DNA of 50,384 bases from a bacterium 1XD21-70 (GTDB taxonomy: Bacteria > Bacillota > Clostridia > Lachnospirales > Lachnospiraceae), in the NCBI GenBank assembly GCA_003669055.1, contig RAYB01000039.1, forward strand, positions 1-50,384. Reading direction: 5' to 3'. This document shows, in pieces, positions 34,574 through 43,881 of the stretch. A program made the position numbers and the translations under genes. The notes under the pieces were generated by a model. The model saw only the letters and a list, made by a program, of their open reading frames with translations, searched no databases and was not told the origin of the DNA. The number at the start of each line of letters is the position of its first letter. The stretch's first letter is position 1.

Positions 34574-35797
34574 ATGAAAAAAATGATCAGTTGGATGATG
34601 GCTATGGCGATGGCAGGCGCACTGCTCACAGGCTGCGGCGGGGGCGGCGCTTCCCAGGAACCCACGACGGCAGCAGCCGGGAAAGAAGACCAAGGCAAGG
34701 CGGAGGAGAGCCAGGGCGGGGCGCCTGCTGAGAGTGAAGCGGCAGGAAGCGGGGCGGAGGGTTCTGCTTTGAAGATCGCGATTGTCAGCAGCCCGTCGGG
34801 CGTGGATGACGGCTCGTTCAATGAGGATAACTACAACGGGATCCTGGCGTTCATCGAGTCCCACCCGGATGCAACGGTGACCCCGGTGCGCGAGGAGACC
34901 GGTGACACGGCCGCGGCGGTACAGGCGGTGCAGGATATTGTGGCAGATTACGATGTGATTGTGTGCTGCGGGTTCCAGTTTGCCGCCATCGGTGCGATTG
35001 CCAACGACAACCCGGATGTGAAGTTTTTGCTGGTGGATTCCTATCCCAGCGATGCAGAAGGGACAGAGGTTGCCTGTGACAATGTGTATGCCATGCAGTT
35101 CAAGGAGCAGGAGAGCGGCTTCTTTGCAGGGATTGCAGCAGCCCTGGAGACCCAGACCGGCAAGGTGGCAGTGGTCAACGGCATCGCTTATCCGTCCAAC
35201 GTGAACTACCAGTACGGATTTGAATCCGGAGTGAATTATGCCAATGCCAAGCTGGGGGCTTCTGCAGAGGTGGTGGAGATCGCTTCCTATGCGGGAACGG
35301 ATGTGACCAATGCCAACGTGGGCGGCAACTATGTGGGGAGTTTTGCGGACGAGGCTACCGGCAAGGTGGTCGGCAAGGCTTTGATTGACGAGGGATGCGA
35401 CATTATCTTCGTGGCGGCAGGCGGCTCCGGAAACGGGGTGTTTACCGCGGCCAAGGAAGCCACGGGCGTAAAGGTGATCGGGTGTGACGTGGACCAGTAT
35501 GATGACGGCGCGAACGGCTCCGAGAATATTATCCTGACCTCCGGGCTGAAAGTGATGGGCATGAATGTGGAGAAGCAGCTCAATGCCATCGCGGACGGCG
35601 GCTTTGCAGGCGGCAATGAACTTTTGGGGGCGGATACGGATTCGACCGGGTATGTAAAAGAGGACGGCCGCCATCAGATGTCTGCAGAGACGGTCGCGAA
35701 GCTGGACGAGGCTTACGGGCTGGTGAAGGACGGCACGATTGTTCCGGCTGCCAATTTCAACGACATCCAGCCGGATGATTTCCCGGGGCTCAAATAA
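34574..35797 (+). CDS. BMP-family nucleoside-binding lipoprotein
   Basis: 407 residues. Signal peptide with lipobox LLTGC (lipidated C21), a Gly/Ala/Glu-rich linker to about residue 65, then the BMP/PnrA-like periplasmic-binding fold (LKIAIVSSPSGVDDGSFNE; VIVCCGFQFAAIGAIA; FKEQESGFFAGIAAALETQTG; DIIFVAAGGSGNGVFTAAKE). Characterised BMP-family proteins bind purine nucleosides for ABC uptake. ATG 34574 has AAGGAGG upstream; the in-frame ATG 34451 lies inside the isomerase gene. Genes for its transporter follow after a terminator-like hairpin, so the binding protein is probably made in excess. Confidence 0.9.
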   Translation: MKKMISWMMAMAMAGALLTGCGGGGASQEPTTAAAGKEDQGKAEESQGGAPAESEAAGSGAEGSALKIAIVSSPSGVDDGSFNEDNYNGILAFIESHPDATVTPVREETGDTAAAVQAVQDIVADYDVIVCCGFQFAAIGAIANDNPDVKFLLVDSYPSDAEGTEVACDNVYAMQFKEQESGFFAGIAAALETQTGKVAVVNGIAYPSNVNYQYGFESGVNYANAKLGASAEVVEIASYAGTDVTNANVGGNYVGSFADEATGKVVGKALIDEGCDIIFVAAGGSGNGVFTAAKEATGVKVIGCDVDQYDDGANGSENIILTSGLKVMGMNVEKQLNAIADGGFAGGNELLGADTDSTGYVKEDGRHQMSAETVAKLDEAYGLVKDGTIVPAANFNDIQPDDFPGLK

Positions 35798-35809
35798 TGT
35801 GACAAAATT

Positions 35810-35853
35810 CCGGCTTGTAGGGTTCTGCTTGGAATGCCTATAAGCCGGTTTTT
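35810..35853 (+). terminator. Partial terminator between binding protein and ABC genes
   Basis: CCGGCTTGTAGG (35810-35821) pairs at 12 positions (one G-U) with CCTATAAGCCGG (35837-35848), 15-base loop, then TTTTTC. Such leaky terminators commonly lower expression of transporter subunits relative to the binding protein. Confidence 0.8.
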
Positions 35854-35905
35854 CGATTTCCAGGGGATAGGTTACAAAGAAATAGCCGGATGAAGGAGGG
35901 ATGGT

Positions 35906-37492
35906 ATGCCGGAAAATATTGCAGGGGGATTTGGAAACAATGCCGGCGGCAGTTCCGGATGGATTATTGAGATGAACCATATAACCAAGCGGTTTCCGGG
36001 GATTGTGGCCAATGATGATGTGACGCTGCAGATCAAAAAAGGCGAGATTTTTGCGCTTTTGGGGGAGAACGGAGCCGGGAAGTCCACATTGATGAGCATG
36101 CTGTTCGGGATGTATGAGCCGGATGAAGGGGAGATTGCCATCCGCGGCAAAAAGGAGCGGATCATCTCGCCCAGCTATGCAACCAGGCTGAACATCGGTA
36201 TGGTGCACCAGCATTTTAAGCTGGTGGAAAATTATACGGTCACGGAGAACATTATCCTGGGGCTGGAGTGCAGGGACAGGCTCTTTGGGATCCTGCCTTT
36301 TGTGGACATTAAAAAGGCGAACCGGAAGGTGGAGGAACTGTCAAAAAAGTACGGGCTCGAGGTGAACCCCACGGATGTGATTGAGAATTTGAATGTTTCG
36401 GTGCGGCAGCGGGTGGAGATCTTAAAGATGCTGTACCGGGAAGCAGAGATCCTGATTTTTGACGAGCCTACCGCTGTGCTGACCCCCCAGGAGATTGAGT
36501 TCTTGCTGGATATTATCCGGGGGCTCCGGGAAAAAGGGAAGACTATCATCCTGATCACCCACAAGCTGGAGGAGATCAAGAAGGTGGCGGACCGCTGCGG
36601 GATCTTGAACCGGGGGAGGCTGGTGGATGTGCTGGATGTGGCTTTTACCTCCACGAAAACCATGGCCAACCTGATGGTGGGGCGTGAGGTTTCCTTTTCT
36701 GTGGAGAAAAAGGAAGCACAGTACCGGGAAAAGGTGCTGGAGGTAAAAGGCCTGACCGTCAAAAACCAGGATGGCTTTGAGGTCGTAAAGGATGTGTCCT
36801 TTTGCGTGCGCGGCGGGGAAATCTTTGCCATCGCAGGGGTGTCGGGCAACGGGCAGGTGGAAATCGCTGATGCCATTACCGGCCTGGTGAAGGCGGCAAA
36901 AGGGAGCATCGTGCTGAACGGGAAGGATATTACCGGATACAGCATCCGCAAGAGGACCCTGGAGGGGATTTCCTATATCCCCGAGGACAGGCAGGCGTTT
37001 GGCCTGGTGCTTGATTTTACCCTGGGGGAGAACCTGGCTTTAAAGGGCTATTTCAGGGAGCCGTTTTCCCGCAAGGGGATCTTGGACCAGGGGGAGTTCA
37101 TCCGTTATGGGGAGGAACTGATCGAGCGGTATGACATCCGCAGCGGCCAGGGCGTGGGGACGGTAGTCCGCTCCATGAGCGGCGGAAACCAGCAGAAGGC
37201 GATCATCGGGCGGGAGATCGAACTGAAATCGCCGCTGATGATCTTTGTGCAGCCGACCAGGGGGCTGGATATCGGAGCGATCGAGAATATCCACCGGCAG
37301 ATCATCCGGGAGAGGGACGGGGGGAAGGCAGTCCTTCTGATCTCCCTGGAACTGGATGAGATCATGGATCTTGCGGATACCATCGGGGTCATATACAACG
37401 GCAGGATCCAGAAGATTGCAGAGAGGGAGTCTCTGACAGCCAATGAGGTGGGAGAATTTATGATGGGGGTGAAGCCGGATGAAAGGAATTAG
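35906..37492 (+). CDS. Nucleoside ABC transporter, double ATP-binding protein
   Basis: 528 residues with two ATPase domains in one chain, as in ribose and BMP-type nucleoside importers. Domain 1 has Walker A GENGAGKSTLM, signature-like LNVSVRQRVEILK and Walker B ILIFDEPTAVLT. Domain 2 (from about 270) has a degenerate Walker A (GVSGNGQVE), a full signature MSGGNQQK and LMIFVQPTRGLD. The first domain is the more canonical ATP-hydrolysing site. GGAGGG precedes ATG 35906, and the gene overlaps the first permease by 14 bases. Confidence 0.93.
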   Translation: MPENIAGGFGNNAGGSSGWIIEMNHITKRFPGIVANDDVTLQIKKGEIFALLGENGAGKSTLMSMLFGMYEPDEGEIAIRGKKERIISPSYATRLNIGMVHQHFKLVENYTVTENIILGLECRDRLFGILPFVDIKKANRKVEELSKKYGLEVNPTDVIENLNVSVRQRVEILKMLYREAEILIFDEPTAVLTPQEIEFLLDIIRGLREKGKTIILITHKLEEIKKVADRCGILNRGRLVDVLDVAFTSTKTMANLMVGREVSFSVEKKEAQYREKVLEVKGLTVKNQDGFEVVKDVSFCVRGGEIFAIAGVSGNGQVEIADAITGLVKAAKGSIVLNGKDITGYSIRKRTLEGISYIPEDRQAFGLVLDFTLGENLALKGYFREPFSRKGILDQGEFIRYGEELIERYDIRSGQGVGTVVRSMSGGNQQKAIIGREIELKSPLMIFVQPTRGLDIGAIENIHRQIIRERDGGKAVLLISLELDEIMDLADTIGVIYNGRIQKIAERESLTANEVGEFMMGVKPDERN

Positions 37493-38621
37493 CCGTGGGT
37501 TTAAGCAGGGCATGGTCCGCCTGCTGGGGGATGAGCGGCGGCAGCCAGTGGCCATCCCGTTGTTTGCCATTGTTTTAAGCTTGCTCGCCGGGGCGGTGGT
37601 AATCCTGTTTTTGGGGAAGAACCCGCTGGCCGCCTACCAGAACCTTTTGCAGGGCTCAGGGCTTCTGCCGAAGCCTTCCTATGCAGGATACAAGAGCATG
37701 CTGACCGATTTTACCAGCTTTATGAATGCCTGGACCCCGATGCTGTTTGCGTCCCTGGCAGTGGCGGTGGCGCTGCGGGCGGGGCTTTTTAATATCGGCG
37801 TGTCGGGGCAGATGCTGACAGCAGGCTTTATCGCCACGCTGGCCGTGGGATACAGTTCCCTGGCAGCGCCGGTGGCAAAGCCGTTGGTGCTGGTGGTGGG
37901 GATCCTGGCCGGGGCGGCTGTGGGAGGCCTGATCGGGTGGCTCAAGCACCAGTTCAACATCAATGAGGTGGTTTCCTCCATCATGGTCAATTACATTGCC
38001 CAGTATGTGATCAGCTTTTTTATCAATACCTATTATGTGAACCCGGTGTCGCGGCAGTCGAATGCCGTGTCGAAGGCGGCGCGGCTGACGCTGATGGACA
38101 CGCCGGTGGGGAACCTGAAAATGGACATCCCGCTGGGGATCGTCCTGGCAGTGGTGACGGCAGTGGCGATCCGGTTTGTGCTGAACCGGACCGTGTTTGG
38201 CTATGAGGTCAAATGTGTGGGGACCAGCAGGAACGCGGCCAGGTATGCGGGGATCCATGTAGGGAGGAACATGATAGCCTCGATGGTATTTTCCGGCGGC
38301 CTGGCCGGCCTGGCGGGAGTGACCTACTATCTGGGGTATTTCGGGTCGATCCAGCCCCGGGTGCTTCCCAGCACAGGGTTCGATGCCATCGCCGTGTCGC
38401 TCTTAGCCAACAGCAACCCGGTAGGGATTATCTTTTCTTCGTTTTTGATTACCATTATCAGTAAAGGGAGCACATACATGAACTCCTCATCCGGGCTGGA
38501 ATCGGAGATTGCATCTGTGATTACCGGGGTGATCCTGCTGTTTTCCGCCTGTGGTGCTTTTATCCGCTATAAGGTAAAAGGTTTCCAGGATGAACTGGAA
38601 GAGGAAAGGGGGAAAGGCTGA
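37479..38621 (+). CDS. Nucleoside ABC transporter permease 1
   Basis: 380 residues, about 8-9 membrane helices, of the BPD_transp_2 (ribose/branched-chain amino acid) type. Conserved: FASLAVAVALRAGLFNIGVSGQM, and the cytoplasmic coupling loop KCVGTSRNAARYAGIHVGRN. It is the larger of two permeases, the usual composition in BMP-linked purine-nucleoside importers. It overlaps the ATPase gene by 14 bases and the second permease by 1 base, so the three are translated as a set. Confidence 0.92.
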   Translation: MKGISRGFKQGMVRLLGDERRQPVAIPLFAIVLSLLAGAVVILFLGKNPLAAYQNLLQGSGLLPKPSYAGYKSMLTDFTSFMNAWTPMLFASLAVAVALRAGLFNIGVSGQMLTAGFIATLAVGYSSLAAPVAKPLVLVVGILAGAAVGGLIGWLKHQFNINEVVSSIMVNYIAQYVISFFINTYYVNPVSRQSNAVSKAARLTLMDTPVGNLKMDIPLGIVLAVVTAVAIRFVLNRTVFGYEVKCVGTSRNAARYAGIHVGRNMIASMVFSGGLAGLAGVTYYLGYFGSIQPRVLPSTGFDAIAVSLLANSNPVGIIFSSFLITIISKGSTYMNSSSGLESEIASVITGVILLFSACGAFIRYKVKGFQDELEEERGKG

Positions 38622-39580
38622 TGGAACGGATTATCATTGATGGGCTGTCGTTTTCCCTGCCATTGTTTATCATGGCCATCGGGGGGATCTACAGTGAAAA
38701 AAGCGGGATTACCAACCTGGCTTTGGAAGGCCTGCAGGGGGTCGGCGCATTTACCGGTGCACTGGCGGCGGTGCTGGCGGCGGGGAGTTTTTCGGATCAG
38801 TCCCAGGCACCATTTTATCTGGCTGTGGTATTCGCTGTGGCCGGAGGGGTGGTATATTCCCTGCTGCATGCCCTGCTTTGCATCCGGTTCAAGGCGAACC
38901 AGGTGATCAGCGGCGTGGTGATTAACATCCTTGCCATGGCACTGACGGCATTTCTGACCAAATATTTGAACCGCAGCGTGTTTGGGGCAGCATCGGATAA
39001 GTTTGTGCTGGGGGTGTCGCTGCGGATCACAGTGCCGGCGTTGTCGCAGATCCCGGTTTTGGGGGCTGCGTTCCAGGATCTGTACCCTTTTGAGGTGATC
39101 ATTGTATTGGCGGCATTGGCCGCCTGGTATGTGATGTACAAGACCCGGTACGGCATGAACCTGCGCGCCTGCGGGGACAATCCCCATGCGGTGGATGCGG
39201 CAGGGGTGGATGTGGGGAAGGTACGCCTTGTGGCAGTCATGGTTTCCGGCGGGCTGTCGGGGCTTGCAGGGATCTGTTTTGCCTACTCGATCTCGGCGAA
39301 TTTTTCTTCCAGCATTTATGTGGGGTATGGGTATCTGGCCATTGCGGCACTGATTTTTGGCAACTGGACGATCCTGCCGACATTGGGTTCCTGCCTGCTG
39401 TTCGGGTTTGCGAGGTCAGGCGGGTACTATCTGGTGCAGCGGATGCAGATGCCAAGCAGCTATTCCGATTTGGTGATGACCCTCCCCTATGTGGTAACCT
39501 TGCTTTTGCTGGTATTCTTCTCCCGCTATAACCGTTCGCCGCGGGCGCTGGGGGAGATCTATGATAAGGGGAAACGATAG
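38621..39580 (+). CDS. Nucleoside ABC transporter permease 2
   Basis: 319 residues, about 8 membrane helices. Conserved: GGIYSEKSGITNLALEGLQGVGAF near the N-terminus and the coupling loop RACGDNPHAVDAAGVDVGKVR. It pairs with permease 1 to form the heteromeric channel. Start ATG overlaps the preceding TGA. The amidohydrolase gene follows after 36 bases. Confidence 0.92.
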   Translation: MERIIIDGLSFSLPLFIMAIGGIYSEKSGITNLALEGLQGVGAFTGALAAVLAAGSFSDQSQAPFYLAVVFAVAGGVVYSLLHALLCIRFKANQVISGVVINILAMALTAFLTKYLNRSVFGAASDKFVLGVSLRITVPALSQIPVLGAAFQDLYPFEVIIVLAALAAWYVMYKTRYGMNLRACGDNPHAVDAAGVDVGKVRLVAVMVSGGLSGLAGICFAYSISANFSSSIYVGYGYLAIAALIFGNWTILPTLGSCLLFGFARSGGYYLVQRMQMPSSYSDLVMTLPYVVTLLLLVFFSRYNRSPRALGEIYDKGKR

Positions 39581-39616
39581 CGTGCCCGCAAGTTGCGGGC
39601 AGGAAGGAGCAGGACT

Positions 39617-40918
39617 ATGAATATCCGTTTTTATAATGCGAGGATCCTGGCCATGGACGGGGATACGGAAGTCACAAGGGGTGAGGTCTGGGTTCAGGGG
39701 AATAAGATCACGTATGTGGGAAGCACTGCCCACATAAGGGAAGGGACCATGGGGAGGGAAAACGCCCCCCAGGCCTGGGACCGGGAAATCGACGTGGAAG
39801 AAAACCTGGTGATGCCGGGCTTTGCCAATGCACATACCCATTCGGCAATGACATTCCTGCGCTCTTATGCCGATGACCTGCCTTTGCAGGAGTGGCTAAA
39901 GAAGCAGGTGTTCCCGATGGAGGCAAAGCTGACGGGGGAGGATATTTACGAACTTTCCCGGCTGGCCATCCTGGAATACCTCACCAGCGGGATCACCTGC
40001 AATTTCGACATGTATTTCCACCCGGAAATGATCGCCCGGGCATCCGTAGACTGCGGCTTCCGTACCGTGATGGTCAGCAGCCTGAACAATTTCACCTCCT
40101 CTTTGGGTGAGATGGAACAGGAATACTTAAAATATAACCATTACCACGAACTGATCCGCTACCATCTCGGGTTCCATGCAGAGTATACCACCTCAGAGGA
40201 ATTGCTGAGGGGCGTGGCCGCCCTGGCAGAGAAATACCAGGCTCCGGTATTTACCCACAATTCGGAGACCAGACGGGAGGTGGACGAATGCATTGCACGC
40301 CACAAGATGACCCCCACGGCATACTTGGATTCCCTGGGGCTTTTTCGCTATGGCGGCGGAGGTTACCACTGCGTCCACATGGCAGAGGAGGACATCCGGA
40401 TCTTTAAAGAGCGCGGCCTGGCCGTGGTGACCAACCCAGGCTCCAACACGAAGCTTTCCAGCGGGATTGCCAGGATCTCAGACATGCTAAAGGAAGGCGT
40501 GAAACTTGCCGTCGGCACGGACGGGCCGGCCAGCAACAACTGCCTGGACATGTTCCGTGAGATGTTCTTGGTGACCGGCTTAGCAAAACTCCGGGAGGGG
40601 GATGCATCGGCCGTCCCGGCAGAAGAAGTCCTTAAGATGGCCACCGTGGGAGGCGCCCTCGCCATGGGGCTTTCAGACTGCGGGTGCCTGGCGCCCGGGA
40701 AGCTGGCTGATTTGATTGTCATTGACCTAAAGCAGCCCAATATGCAGCCTCTCAACCATATCGCAAAAAACCTGGTGTACAGCGGCAGCAAACAGAACGT
40801 GAAACTAACCATGGTGAACGGAAAAATCCTCTACGAGGACGGGGAGTTCTTTGTAGGGGCAAAACCAGAAGAGATCTACGAGAAAGCCAACCGGATTATC
40901 AAACGGATGGCAGGATAG
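39617..40918 (+). CDS. Amidohydrolase, MTA/SAH/5'-deoxyadenosine deaminase type
   Basis: 433 residues of the ATZ/TRZ amidohydrolase group. Metal ligands in order: H73 and H75 (FANAHTHSAMTFLRSYADDL), H214 with E217 (THNSET), H251 (GYHCVHM) and D302 (VGTDGPASNN). The DLPLQEWL motif after the HxH is typical of methylthioadenosine/S-adenosylhomocysteine deaminases and of DadD-like 5'-deoxyadenosine deaminases. The reaction is hydrolytic loss of ammonia from the adenine ring, giving the inosine derivative. It ends the operon that begins with the aldolase, isomerase and nucleoside importer, which supports a nucleoside substrate. AAGGAGC precedes ATG 39617. Guanine- or cytosine-deaminase activity is less likely. 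Confidence 0.85.
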   Translation: MNIRFYNARILAMDGDTEVTRGEVWVQGNKITYVGSTAHIREGTMGRENAPQAWDREIDVEENLVMPGFANAHTHSAMTFLRSYADDLPLQEWLKKQVFPMEAKLTGEDIYELSRLAILEYLTSGITCNFDMYFHPEMIARASVDCGFRTVMVSSLNNFTSSLGEMEQEYLKYNHYHELIRYHLGFHAEYTTSEELLRGVAALAEKYQAPVFTHNSETRREVDECIARHKMTPTAYLDSLGLFRYGGGGYHCVHMAEEDIRIFKERGLAVVTNPGSNTKLSSGIARISDMLKEGVKLAVGTDGPASNNCLDMFREMFLVTGLAKLREGDASAVPAEEVLKMATVGGALAMGLSDCGCLAPGKLADLIVIDLKQPNMQPLNHIAKNLVYSGSKQNVKLTMVNGKILYEDGEFFVGAKPEEIYEKANRIIKRMAG

Positions 40919-40930
40919 CGGTAGGTTCGG

Positions 40931-40971
40931 CGGGCAGGAATCAGAATATGGATTCCTGCCCGGTGTTTTTT
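40931..40971 (+). terminator. Terminator of the salvage/transport operon
   Basis: Perfect 12-bp stem, CGGGCAGGAATC (40931-40942) with GATTCCTGCCCG (40951-40962), 8-base loop, followed by GTGTTTTTT. Confidence 0.92.
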
Positions 40972-40989
40972 CAGAGAATAAAGAAACAT

Positions 40990-41018
40990 TTGTGAGTTTG
41001 GCTTAAATGTGGTACACT
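40990..41018 (+). promoter_or_regulatory. Promoter of the Cof-type phosphatase gene
   Basis: -35 TTGTGA (40990-40995), 17-base spacer, -10 TACACT (41013-41018), about 55 bases before ATG 41075. Confidence 0.6.
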
Positions 41019-41074
41019 GTTCACGAAAGCAGTGGGCATTGCCCAAATCCATAGAAAGATAAGGAATAGAAATC

Positions 41075-41863
41075 ATGATAAAATTGATTGTATCCGATAT
41101 TGACGGGACGCTTGTCCAGGACGGGGGAAATGAACTGAACCCGGAATTATTCGAGGTGATCCTAAAACTCCGCCGGCAGGGAATGCAGTTCGCAGCGGCC
41201 AGCGGGCGCCAGTGGGTCAGCATCGAAAAGACCTTTGAACCGGTGAAGGAGAAGATTTTTTACCTTTCCGATAACGGCGCTTATGTGGGGCTCCATGGAA
41301 GGAACCTTTATCTGAATACGGTGGAGCCAGGGCTGGTTCGGGAGATGGCACAGGAGATCCGTAAGGCGGGGATGACTCCCATGGTCAGCGGCCCGGATGT
41401 GGTATACCTGGAGGAAGGGAATGAAGAATTCTATGGCTGGCTGGTTAACGGCTATCAATTCCGTGCAAAACAGGTAAAGGACCTGATGCAGGTGCCGGAG
41501 CCGTTTATCAAGGTTTCGGCATACCGCCCCACAGGGATCGACCCGGCTACCAGGCAATTGCGGGAAAAGTACCAGGACCGTTTAAAAATCTCGATCTCGG
41601 GGGATATGTGGATGGACTGCATGGCACCGGGGATCAACAAGGGCGGGGCAGTGAAGCTTTTGCAGGAGAGCCTGGGGATAACACCAGGGGAGACCATGGT
41701 ATTTGGCGACCAGATGAATGATATTGAGATGATGCAGCAGGCATATTACAGCTTTGCGGTGGGGAATGCCAGGCCGGAGGTGAAGGCAGCCGCCCGTTTC
41801 CAGGCAGATGTGAATGTGAAGGACGGGGTGCTTAAGGTATTGAAGCTGCTGCTACAGGAGTGA
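41075..41863 (+). CDS. Cof-type HAD phosphatase
   Basis: 262 residues, HAD subfamily IIB. Motif I is VSDIDGTLV (nucleophile Asp, then DGT), motif II AAASGRQ, motif III INKGGAVKLL, and motif IV FGDQMNDIEMM. A C2B cap lies between motifs II and III (about 80-190). Such enzymes dephosphorylate sugar phosphates, pyridoxal phosphate or flavin intermediates; the substrate is open. The PpiC-like lipoprotein follows after 6 bases. Confidence 0.9.
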   Translation: MIKLIVSDIDGTLVQDGGNELNPELFEVILKLRRQGMQFAAASGRQWVSIEKTFEPVKEKIFYLSDNGAYVGLHGRNLYLNTVEPGLVREMAQEIRKAGMTPMVSGPDVVYLEEGNEEFYGWLVNGYQFRAKQVKDLMQVPEPFIKVSAYRPTGIDPATRQLREKYQDRLKISISGDMWMDCMAPGINKGGAVKLLQESLGITPGETMVFGDQMNDIEMMQQAYYSFAVGNARPEVKAAARFQADVNVKDGVLKVLKLLLQE

Positions 41864-41869
41864 GGTTTT

Positions 41870-42838
41870 ATGCTGAAAAAGAGAGTGCACGGATGGCTGG
41901 CTGCTATGATTGGCATAGTTGTGGCTTTGGCGGCAGGGGGCTGTGGGGAAAGTGTCCCGATGGCATCGGAGGCAGAGGCCGTTGAGGGCTACACGGATGC
42001 ACAGATCCGGCTGGTGGCTGCTACAGAGAGGAACCGTTACAGCACAGTATATTCGGATCAAATATGGGAGATCAAAGTGGAGGAGGAAGGAGTAAGTTTC
42101 CAGGAATACCTCCTGTCGCAGGTGCGCCATTTCCTTGAGGAAGTAAAAACCATGAACCTTTTGGCAGACCAGCAGCAGATCGAACTGACCAGCCAGGAAA
42201 AGGAACGCTTAAGGGAACTGGCAGAGGACTATTACGGCAGCCTGACCGAAGCGGACAAGGCATTTACCGGCATCAGTGAGGAGGAGGTTTATCAGCTATA
42301 CCTGGAATACCACCGGGCGGGGAAGCTGGTGGATGAACTGACGAAGGATGTGGATATGGAAATCAGCGACAGTGAGGCAAAGGTGATCACGGTCCAGGAA
42401 ATCCAGGTTAGTGACAATGACAGGGCAAAAAGAATCCATACACAGGCCATGGCGGCGGGGGAAGATTTTGCTTCCTTTGCCAGGGCGGTCTCCGAGGACA
42501 GCCAGATTGAGAAATCCGTAGGCCGCGGAGAGCGTTCTAGGGAATACGAGGATGCGGTATTTATACTGGCAGAAGGGGAGGTCAGCCCGATTGTCCGGGA
42601 TGGGGATGTATTCTATATTGTAAAATGCATCAATGAATATGATGAAGAGGCGACGTTGGAGCGGAAGCAGAATCTTGCCTTGAACCGGAAAAACCAGGCA
42701 TTCCGGAAGGTCTATGACGGGTTCGCAGCAGAGAATGCGGTAGTGCTGGAGGGAGATATCTGGGACAGGTTTCCTTATGACGTAAAGGGATCTACGACAG
42801 CTGATTTTTTTGAGTGGTATGCAGATTATATGGAATGA
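41870..42838 (+). CDS. Lipoprotein with PpiC-type peptidyl-prolyl isomerase domain
   Basis: 322 residues. Lipobox AAGGC (lipidated C25). An N-terminal helical chaperone region (about 45-165) carries a SurA/PrsA-like EYLLSQVRHFLEEVK. A parvulin-like domain (about 168-265) has VQEIQVSDNDRAKRI, GEDFASFARAVSEDSQ and VFILAEGEVSPIV. It is thus a PrsA-like extracytoplasmic foldase, shorter and more divergent than Bacillus PrsA; activity is not certain. It is probably cotranscribed with the upstream phosphatase. Confidence 0.8.
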   Translation: MLKKRVHGWLAAMIGIVVALAAGGCGESVPMASEAEAVEGYTDAQIRLVAATERNRYSTVYSDQIWEIKVEEEGVSFQEYLLSQVRHFLEEVKTMNLLADQQQIELTSQEKERLRELAEDYYGSLTEADKAFTGISEEEVYQLYLEYHRAGKLVDELTKDVDMEISDSEAKVITVQEIQVSDNDRAKRIHTQAMAAGEDFASFARAVSEDSQIEKSVGRGERSREYEDAVFILAEGEVSPIVRDGDVFYIVKCINEYDEEATLERKQNLALNRKNQAFRKVYDGFAAENAVVLEGDIWDRFPYDVKGSTTADFFEWYADYME

Positions 42839-42895
42839 GCGGGTTGGCAGGCGAGGCGGCAACGGCCGGAAAACAAAGGGCAAAAAGGAGAAGAG

Positions 42896-43393
42896 ATGGT
42901 TGCGCTAAAAATAGAGGACCTGAAGGGGTTTACATCAAAATTATTCGTGGGAGGGATTTTTGATTCCTGGCTGCTCCGGGAAGCAGAGGTAACTACTTTC
43001 AATGTCTTTACGATTGACGGCAGAATCCGCAGCGGGTATTTTACGGAGCAGGAGCTGGAGGAAGGGAAGATAGGGGAGTTGTCGCCCTGGAAGCTGATCC
43101 GGCCGGTCTGTTATTCCCTAATCAAAGGGAAACGCCTGCCGGAGAGTTTCCAGATTACCTTGCAGCTTCCGCAGGCGGACACGGAACGCTTTTGGCAGTC
43201 CGTGCAGCCGGGATTTTCTGCGGAGCAGATCGGCGGCCTGTATTTGAATATCCGTTATGGGAACCATGCGGCATATTGCGTGACGGGGACGTCCCTGAAA
43301 ACATTTACCATGGATAAGCGGATTGAGCAGGGATGGGATGAGGAGATCAGACGCTTTCTGAAGAAAACAGAGATTGCGTATACGGAGGGGTGA
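42896..43393 (+). CDS. DUF5721 family protein
   Basis: 165 residues, soluble. It begins MVALKIEDLKGFTSKLFVGG and contains EVTTFNVFTIDGRI and a C-terminal KTFTMDKRIEQGWDEEIRRFL. I place it in DUF5721, a clostridial family of unknown function, from its length and opening motif. No catalytic motif stands out. AAGGAGAAG precedes ATG 42896, and the next gene begins 4 bases after the stop. Confidence 0.7.
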   Translation: MVALKIEDLKGFTSKLFVGGIFDSWLLREAEVTTFNVFTIDGRIRSGYFTEQELEEGKIGELSPWKLIRPVCYSLIKGKRLPESFQITLQLPQADTERFWQSVQPGFSAEQIGGLYLNIRYGNHAAYCVTGTSLKTFTMDKRIEQGWDEEIRRFLKKTEIAYTEG

Positions 43394-43397
43394 AAAA

Positions 43398-43835
43398 ATG
43401 ATATCTATGGAAGCTTACAGCGACATTACCTGTTTCCTTGGCCTGGCCGCTGTTCCTGTCAGTATAGTAGCGGGAATTGTCCATGCAGCATGGAAGAGGA
43501 CGCCAAGGTATTTATGGCTGTTCGGATGTATTGCCGGTTACTGTTTTTTTACGTCCCTGATTCACCTGGATTTTTCGCTTTCCTATGATGATATCAGCAG
43601 CCCCAATTATGAAATATATGAAGACTGGAACCTTTACCGGTTTATCCTGAGTGATGTGAAACGGCTGATTTTCTGGCTGGGAATTGGGGTATTGAATTAT
43701 TTTGCTTTTGTCCGGCAGAATAAATGGATTCGGCGGCTGTGCATCTTGGCAGGGGGTATCGCCATTATTTTGTTTCTTGCCATAATGGTGCTTTGCCGGG
43801 TTACGACTGTTGACGTGCCTGCGCATAATTTTTGA
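43398..43835 (+). CDS. Small integral membrane protein, unknown
   Basis: 145 residues from ATG 43398 (GGAGGGG upstream; an earlier ATG at 43374 would lie inside the preceding gene). About four hydrophobic helices: DITCFLGLAAVPVSIVAGIV, WLFGCIAGYCFFTSLI, LIFWLGIGVLNYFAF and a final segment ending AIMVLCRV. It is probably translated together with the DUF5721 gene. I recognise no family. It ends the operon before the CIRCE-htpG promoter. Confidence 0.7.
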   Translation: MISMEAYSDITCFLGLAAVPVSIVAGIVHAAWKRTPRYLWLFGCIAGYCFFTSLIHLDFSLSYDDISSPNYEIYEDWNLYRFILSDVKRLIFWLGIGVLNYFAFVRQNKWIRRLCILAGGIAIILFLAIMVLCRVTTVDVPAHNF

Positions 43836-43881
43836 GATTATAATCGTAAGCCCTATTATTCACTGAGGGCAGCAATGGTTG

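Noticed and set aside
34538-36214. 558-codon open frame on the minus strand across the binding-protein gene
   Set aside because: It is antisense to a BMP lipoprotein with a clear signal peptide and family motifs, and is an artefact of high-GC codon use.
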